In this document: one piece after another, positions 57,471-64,000 of the stretch
How the letters are laid out: each line of letters opens with the position of its first letter
Numbering within the stretch: position 1 is the first letter of the stretch
Assembly (NCBI GenBank): GCA_028023455.1
Contig: JAQFVV010012531.1
Span: 1,738,001 to 1,802,000, forward strand
Length of the DNA: 64,000 nt
Direction: 5' to 3'
Source of the DNA: Epiperipatus broadwayi
Taxonomy: Eukaryota; Onychophora; Udeonychophora; Euonychophora; Peripatidae
Translations under genes and position numbers: made by a program
Notes under the pieces: generated by a model
What the model was told of the DNA's origin: nothing
The model's input: only the letters and a program-made list of their open reading frames with translations
Database searches by the model: none

Positions 57471-57985
57471 GATAATCTGGTGCCGATTTAATTTGCGTTC
57501 ATAGCCATTTTGAAATCTAAAAACCAGCCAAAATCACCGCTAAGACATCCAATCGATAAATGACATAAATATTGAATAAAAGTACTTTAAATTCATATTT
57601 TAGAAATTATAAGCTAATAAAAATTAATGTTTTATTTTATATGAGCTTATAGTATAATCTTTTAGTATTTGGAAATTATAAGCATGGTTTGATCAGATTT
57701 CTGCAACTTTTGGATAATACTTTTTATCAGCCAAACCATCCTTCCCCCTCTTCACAAATTCCAATGCTTTGCGCCATCATATTTCAAATATTTTATGAAG
57801 GTAAATTTAAAAAAAAAAATCCCCAATAAAATGAAGCATATTATTTTTACTAGTTTATAATTTCTAAAATATGAATTTAAAATACTTTTATTCAATATTT
57901 ATGTCATTTATCAGTTGGATGTATCAGCGATGGTTTTTAGATTTCAAAATGGCTGTCAGCACAAACTAAATCAGGACCAATAATC
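57471..57985. mobile_element. non-autonomous element with ~140-bp terminal inverted repeats
   Basis: The left arm 57471-57622 and right arm 57847-57985 are reverse complements, including AGCCATTTTGAAATCTAAAA and GATAAATGACATAAATATTG. The ~220-base centre (with CCAAACCATCCTTCCCCCTC) has no open frame. It fits a MITE or a foldback element. Confidence 0.75.
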
Positions 57986-59494
57986 TTTGGAACATATATA
58001 TAGCCTGCCTTTGTACAAAAATCATGACACAAGTTGAAAAATCTATAATTGTTGTTTTATTTCACAACTCAAATCCAATCAAAATATAATTTTATAATAT
58101 TCACCAACTTCATATTCTGCAAGTTCAACAACGTTGATTGTCATATGTTTGTTATCCTTTAATCTATAAAACTAGCTTTAAGAACAACAAAAATTATAAA
58201 CTGATTCAATTTTTTTTAATGAATCAAATTTAGAAAAAAACAAAACAATTTGTTATTTCTACAATAAAGCACATACATTTTCAAGATTTAAAATCTATAA
58301 TTTACAAGTTTACTCTTTTCATTGAACCAAAGTTGTGTGGGAAAATGGTGTAGAAAAAAAAAAAGTGTATGTTTTGAAAAGTAAATATAATTGATCAAAC
58401 ATCTTTTTGAAAAATGATCCTAAGAAAATATTTACAATAAACTGCTAGTTTCCTCCAACTGGAATAAATAATGCTAAAATTTTATTGCTACAGTTAGAAA
58501 TATTATGGATTTTTAATGGCTTTGCTTCTAATGTAGCATTAACAATATTATTTATTTTGTAAGAGAGTACAGATATATATATTTATTAATATTTCATGTT
58601 AAGAGGATTTTGCTTTAAGCCTATCTATATCTGTTAAGGCAGGTTTGAAATTATTTACTTTTAAATAAAATATGAGTCTTCTTATTAATGACATACAACC
58701 TTTATAATGAAAAATTATTTTCAATAAGAGTTTATGGTGGACAATTAATAATTTTTTAAATTATTTAACCAGGCTTTCAAAGCAGCAAATCTTTGTCAAA
58801 GCTAGATTCTTTGAAAATATATTTCAAAAATATATACCTTAGTATTGATTTATATAAGAAAAAGTAACACCGCAATCAGTGCTGTTAATTTCTGTACCAC
58901 AAATATTATATGAAGTTTAAAATGTATTATAGGCATATCTTGACTTCTTATGTTTTATTTTTTGAATTAATTTAAATTATAATTATGTTTCAAAATGTTT
59001 TTGTATGCTTTCCTTTTTTGTCTGATTTCATTTAATTATCTTAGTTTATTTTTTTGCACTCTTTCTTATTCAAACTTTGAAGAGTTATTCTATAAGATTT
59101 TTTGAACTTATTTATTTGTATATATTTATATATAATTCACCATGTAAACCAATGCTTCTGCTTGTTATAAAAAGTTCCTCTGGAATATTAAGAAACATTC
59201 CATTTCCCCTGCAAAAGAAAAAAATATTAATAGAGGTATAAGCTGTTATTAAGCAATTTTATTGTATTTATATTCAGTTTATTTAAATAATTTTCTTATT
59301 TATATTTTTGTTATAATATAAATGCTTAAAGAATTAAAAATATTTCGAAGATCATGAAATTGAATAATATAACATAAGAGATTTTAATAAGTTAATGTGA
59401 TGATGTTGAATATTACTACACACACAAAAAAAAATCAATATCAGTTGAAATATTTGATATAGCAATTTCTTAAATTTTTGTCCAATGTTTTCAC

Positions 59495-61160
59495 AATAAA
59501 TCAGATCTATCCTTATTTTTAATTAGTTATGCTGATGAAAATGCAGTGTCACAAAGATATATAAATGCAAACAGAAGCAGAATATTTAAGACTATGTTGA
59601 TCAATGAAGGATATTCTTTTTATCAGTGAATTCAAAAATTCTGACAAAGCCTTATCTCAAAATTCCAGTTCAAAGGTTAATTCCGCTCTCAAGTCAATTA
59701 GGTCTTCTTGGGATAACCATTAGGGGCATTGTTAAATTGTAGAAATGGAGTATGTGGCATTCTCATTCAGTCATATTCTTTGTTTTTATTGAAGTTAGGA
59801 AAATATTTTTTTTAAAAAATTGTCATTAATTATTATTTTTTTATTTTTTGCTGATAGTAATATGTTATTTTTTTGAAAAATTCACAGAGAGAAGCAAACA
59901 TTTTTGTATTATTATACCTAAAAAATTTTAACCATGCAGAAAGTTTATTTGGAAATCCTTGCACTTTTGTATTTAGAGTTAATATAGTGATATATTTTTC
60001 TTGCAGAGAAGGATTCAGTGTGTTTAATTTTAAAAAAAAATTGTCATGTAAGAAAGCAAACATATCCAATTTGGATCAGAAAAATGAGAAGCTAATATGG
60101 GAATTTTCACCAAAAAGAAAAATTCATAATGCATCTTTTAATATAAAAACTCGTTTTAAAATTCTACCATGTAATGAGCTATCTTACTTTTCTGTGATAT
60201 AAAAGAGATTCATAATTGGAGTCCATTTTTTGACATTAAAGTCAAAAGGATCTTGTATTAGTGATATTACTTTTTGTGTAATAATTATTATGGAAATGTT
60301 TGATATTTTACTAAATTATTTTTTCATATGTTGAAATAATAGTTTTTTTCTGTGGATAATGTAGTAAACATGTCTTGCATTTGAATAAACCATTTTTTCA
60401 ATTCTCTTATACATCCTGAAATCCTGACAATTATGTTTGCAGCTCCATTGGTGCAAACTCTAATGCTCTTTCATCATTTAAGCTCATTTTCTATATAAAA
60501 AAAGTTATTCACAGTGGGTTCACTTCCCGGCCGATGCTATGACACATGAAGAAAAAAAAGTTATTCACTTTTTCAAAAATAATTTTTCCTTTAGTTGCAT
60601 TGGAGAGATTTCTACAAAACAACATGTTTTCATGAAATTGCAAATTATTCAAATATCTGACAAAAGCCATTCAATTAGCATCATTCATATTGACAGTTGA
60701 CTCATCAAATTGTATGGCTAATATAATATTTTGATTAATTCATGATAATAATGTAGACATGATGTTGGCAATGATATTTTTTTTTTTAATTGAGTTACTG
60801 GATAAAGGAATTTTTTTTAAGGGTTTGATATTTCTGAATGATTGATAGTTTCACAAATTTTTATTGCTGCTCGTAAAATGTGATCTTTGGCAATTATATA
60901 AGGTGTTTTTTTTTGTTTTAGTAATTAATAAAGCACTTTTGAAAGAAATTTTTACTAATTTGTCATTTAATTTAGTATGCTTTGAAAAAAATTACTTTGC
61001 CATTTTAATTCTTTGACCTTTTAACAAATTCAATTGTCTTGCTTTTAAATTCATTAAGGTGACTAAGTTTTCCAAACTTACCAGATTAAAATAATAACCT
61101 AATAAGATAAACACAATAATGATTCCTCTACCAATCAAAGCTATAATTCACAAACATTTT
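59495..61160 (-). pseudogene. hAT transposase pseudogene (ZBED5-like)
   Basis: Minus strand, high to low coordinates: a decayed BED-finger-like start (about 61050-61150), IQFDESTVNMND (about 60690-60730, with the DEST catalytic block), FVRYLNNLQFHENMLFCRNL (about 60610-60670), CTNGAANIIVRISGCIREL (about 60400-60465), KRVFILKDA (near 60145-60170), the open piece 59833-60069 (MDMFAFLHDNFFLKLNTLNP, NLNPSLQ-type block), and LLLFAFIYLCDTAFSSA (about 59510-59570), the C-terminal dimerisation domain of hAT transposases. Stops and frameshifts are many and a SINE piece lies at 60514-60563. Dead copy. Confidence 0.75.
60514..60563 (+). mobile_element. 3' fragment of T1 SINE
   Basis: GTGGGTTCACTTCCCGGCCG (B box) and GATGCTATGACACATGAAG, then an A tail, as in 41382-41487. 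AAAGTTATTCAC is found on both sides (about 60501 and 60559), suggesting a ~12-bp target duplication for a 5'-truncated insertion inside the hAT pseudogene. Confidence 0.7.
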
Positions 61161-62124
61161 ATGGACATTTTTTTAGGCTGTATGACTGCCTCCAAATATG
61201 TAAATAAAGTTAAGTTTTTGGGATTTATGTTTTGTGTGAACAGTCTACCTGATGATAGCAATTTGCTCTCTAGCTAAGAATAACTAAATATACTGAAATT
61301 GGGTAAGGAATGGCTTTCTGAAAATTTTTTCGCATTTTCCCTCCCATCTTTAATGCAGTTTTGAATTTTAGTTTATTGTTATGGCAGACTAATGCCCTAA
61401 CTACTGTATCATAAAACCTTTTATATATTCACATATAAAGAGAGTAAAATAGCATTAAAATGGTTCATTATTGAATAAAATCATTTCCACATAGTCTCAC
61501 ATACATGAACTGCGATGGGAAGGCATTGACAAGGTTGTCAGTTATTGTTTTGTCCTCTGATTAAAAGGTCACCTACTAATCAATATTGAATATTTATCTA
61601 TTTTTGAATAGTTATTTGGATAGGTTATAAATTCCCTACATAAAAGAAAAATCTTACATCCAATTGAAATCTAAAAAATTGTTGAGTTATATCTGGGCTG
61701 GATTTGAGCATGCATGTCATGAACATGATAGATATATGTAGCTTGGATTTTAACTTTAGGTCACAGGCATATAAATATATATATTGTAATGATATATAAA
61801 TATGCCATTACATTAATTTAAAATAAAAACTAAGTTCGCAAATAAAAATAAATTTATTAAAAATCTAAAAGCTAAAAAAAATTAAAGAGTTGTTAAACGT
61901 ATATATATTCACACAGATGCAAAACTTTAAAAATATTTCTTTTTAATAAATAAAAGTATTTGAATGTACTTTGTTATAAAAAAGTACAAGATTTAAAGAT
62001 AAAATATTTTTGTAAATGGAAATGATTGTTTTATAAATTAATTGAAAAGCAAGCTAGCCCTTGGGGCTCTTGTATAATTAAAAAGTCTGATGAAAGATAG
62101 ATAAGAAAATAAAGAAATTAGCTT

Positions 62125-62215
62125 GACCAATGGAAGCACCAAGCCTCTTGGACCTCAATGAAAATGATTGGAACAGTGACGTTTTGTTTTTTGAATCCGG
62201 AGGATTACTATAAAA
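62125..62215 (+). CDS. short open frame in less AT-rich DNA, possible uORF or exon part
   Basis: ATG near 62130 (context CCAATGG) opens 27 codons beginning MEAPSLLDLNENDWNSDVLF, ending at TAA near 62211. The residue mix is protein-like and the A+T content falls here. It lies about 115 bases before the possible first coding exon at 62327. The product is unknown. Confidence 0.25.
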
Positions 62216-62326
62216 AGAAAAATATTGAGTTCCAGACAATTCCAGCTTTTTTGTGTTTGAGAGGTGTGATAGGATGCTCATATCACACTCTCTATTTAAA
62301 AAAAATGAAATGACTGTAATACCGGA

Positions 62327-62419
62327 ATGGAACCAGCTAATGCCACCTCCAGAACATCAGATCGGTCTTCCAATGGAGACATCGCGGGAATTAAAAACAG
62401 GAACCTGGACTCTTCTATC
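62327..62419 (+). CDS. possible first coding exon
   Basis: ATG at 62327-62329 in GGAATGG context starts 31 codons, MEPANATSRTSDRSSNGDIA and on to SSI, followed by GTGAGC at 62420. The segment 62320-62420 has several CpG sites and unusual G+C for the window. The frame also continues through the donor to a stop after about twelve more codons, so a short intronless frame is the alternative. Another frame in the same DNA is open as well (VIPEWNQLMPPP), so the call is uncertain. Confidence 0.33.
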
Positions 62420-63032
62420 GTGAGCTATGAACTTTACAAATTAACAAAAAAAAAGTAATTAAGAACTTTCGTCATTTTTTTTTAAAGATTCAGCTAATCT
62501 AAATTTTAAAATGAACTCTTATTTGATTTTCAAATTGATAATTAATGTTTAAATTATATATATTTGAGTTTGCTAAAAAAAAAAAAATCATTTCCATTTT
62601 TTTTTATTTCTATTAATATTTATTTGTATAAATTGTTTAAATGCATGAAATTTAAGTTGGGTATGGACGTTGCATGGATTCGTTAGCGGTTAATTATGTT
62701 GTGGTTTTCATATTCGATTAGAATATATAAGTCATCGATGTCAATGCGGCATCTTATGATGAATGCCATTGGGTTTCTTGTATTCCCTCTGCAATTGACG
62801 TTATCAATGACTTTGTATTTTGATCGGTTATGTTTATTTTGAAATGTTTTTAACCGTGGAATCTATGCAGCCGATCTATACTCAACATTATAAAACAAAT
62901 TTTATAAAATTCATCTGTGTGAACATATCTAAATGTTAAATTTAAGTCGGGCATGAATGGCTATATAGATTTGTAAAGTTATATTAATTAATTAGGGGAG
63001 GGTAATCTTAGGTTATTTGTTTCGTAGTTAAA

Positions 63033-63362
63033 TTGGGTCAATGGATTGGATATATTGGTGTAATTAGTAGATGTAGTATAAGGTTCGCTATGTGCAGAAT
63101 CGCTGTATATGCCACACAACCCCTTTTGCCTATGGATGGGATTGTAAGTCGGCAAAAAGGACCGCAGTTCCTTCCTATGGAGTTTTTATTTTATTGTTCT
63201 TTTTGCCATACAGATGTAACATTCCTGTATTGGACAAGAGTCAATGTCTTCTCTAACTATACTGTTCAGATGTCCATTCCTGACAGTATAGTATATAGTG
63301 CTGTTGTATTTTCATGCTACATTGAATACATCAATGTATCAGATGGATTGATGCTGGTTTGA
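63033..63362 (+). CDS. 109-codon open frame, unrecognised
   Basis: Starts MGQWIGYIGVISRCSIRFAM and contains several cysteines and a hydrophobic centre. It lies in a less AT-rich block (63050-63360). No family is recognised and no splice context is clear. Codon choice does not clearly favour coding. It may be an exon, a transposon piece or chance. Confidence 0.22.
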   Translation: MGQWIGYIGVISRCSIRFAMCRIAVYATQPLLPMDGIVSRQKGPQFLPMEFLFYCSFCHTDVTFLYWTRVNVFSNYTVQMSIPDSIVYSAVVFSCYIEYINVSDGLMLV

Positions 63363-64000
63363 CTGCAAACTTTTGGCCTAAGGTTAAATAAGGGATAGAA
63401 TATTTTCTTTTCAAATGCAAATCTATGTAGTTTATTCATACGTGACAATCTTAAAATAAATCTAAAATTCATCTGTGTGGATGATTTAAAATCATAAAAT
63501 AATAATTTAAATTAAAAATTAATATTAAAATCTAAATAAATGTTATTCCTCAAATTTAAAATGATTATATATGTGCGTAAATAAATATTGTTTGTGTGTT
63601 AATTACTTGCAGTGGCTTATTTTTTTTTTTAGATATTAATATATTTTGAGAATATAAATCTTTATTAAAACTTATAAAAAAAAATGTTTTAAATCTCTGC
63701 TACTCCACTGAGCTAGTGACTTGGGCTAACGGTCTGAAATAAATATAGTGGGATCTTAACAGCACGTATCTGCCTACTTTATAAATTTTTCTAGATTCAA
63801 ATGCCTAGATGGCGCCCTTGTAATGCAGATACATTAAGTCTCTTATCCCCAATCGTTATAATATATAATAGTAAATATGCTGTGTCTTCTTCAGAATAGC
63901 ATATGAACTTGAAAAGAAGGCTGCCATAATATACATATAAACATTGGTGAGCTAATCTCTGTACTATTTAGATATTGCTAATCGATTTCCTATCATTGAA
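63363..64000. other. AT-rich end of window
   Basis: No gene or repeat is confidently identified. A less AT-rich patch at 63690-63830 (with TAGATGGCGCCCTTG) has a faint tRNA-like look but no convincing A and B box pair. Confidence 0.4.

Noticed and set aside
1-64000. CRISPR array or bacterial operon
   Set aside because: No regularly spaced short repeats with unique spacers, no ribosome-binding sites and no bacterial gene density; everything points to animal DNA.

Overview
The window is AT-rich (roughly a quarter to 30 percent G+C by eye) eukaryotic DNA. It looks like intronic or intergenic sequence from an invertebrate animal. It has no bacterial-style gene spacing. It is full of non-LTR retrotransposons, Penelope-like element (PLE) remnants, tRNA-derived SINEs, hAT and MITE-like DNA transposons and microsatellites. 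I cannot name the species; a mollusc or another invertebrate is possible.

Host coding signal is sparse. There are two small internal-exon candidates on the + strand with good splice borders (20360-20421 and 52723-52820), a possible terminal exon with 3' UTR at 333-790, a weak exon candidate at 4314-4454 and a possible first coding exon at 62327-62419. None was recognised as a known protein.

Layout. 1.78-3.64 kb: tandem ~450-bp repeats turned head to head inside a 9-bp target-site duplication, each unit with a hammerhead-ribozyme-like core. 8.9-12 kb: decayed RTE-type LINE carrying a ~0.5-kb insertion; further fragment at 13.2 kb. 12.65-13.1 kb: a 348-bp tandem unit. 17-26 kb: SINE remnants, a 215-235-bp tandem array and one exon candidate. 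27.1-28.2 kb: PLE GIY-YIG remnant split by a palindromic element with a 14-bp duplication. 31-39.7 kb: a dense cluster of tandem and inverted repeats, several with hammerhead-like cores, plus a GIY-YIG remnant set inside a ~350-bp inverted repeat. 41-44 kb: SINEs, a large palindrome and a decayed jockey-type LINE. 45.4-52.1 kb: two RTE-type LINEs in the same orientation; the second is full length, has an 11-bp duplication and one in-frame stop. 53.6-58 kb: another hammerhead-bearing repeat and two elements with terminal inverted repeats. 59.5-61.2 kb: a hAT transposase pseudogene. 62-63.4 kb: a less AT-rich segment with possible exon sequence.

The main discovery-type signal is the group of at least thirteen hammerhead-like cores, in several sequence families. 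Many lie in tandem units of about 310-455 bp that are often arranged head to head. The six-base segment replacing helix III is self-complementary (ACTAGT, ACCGGT, ATGCAT) or nearly so, which would suit cleavage as a dimer. This fits the known class of retrozymes and PLE-associated hammerheads, here represented by several co-resident families.
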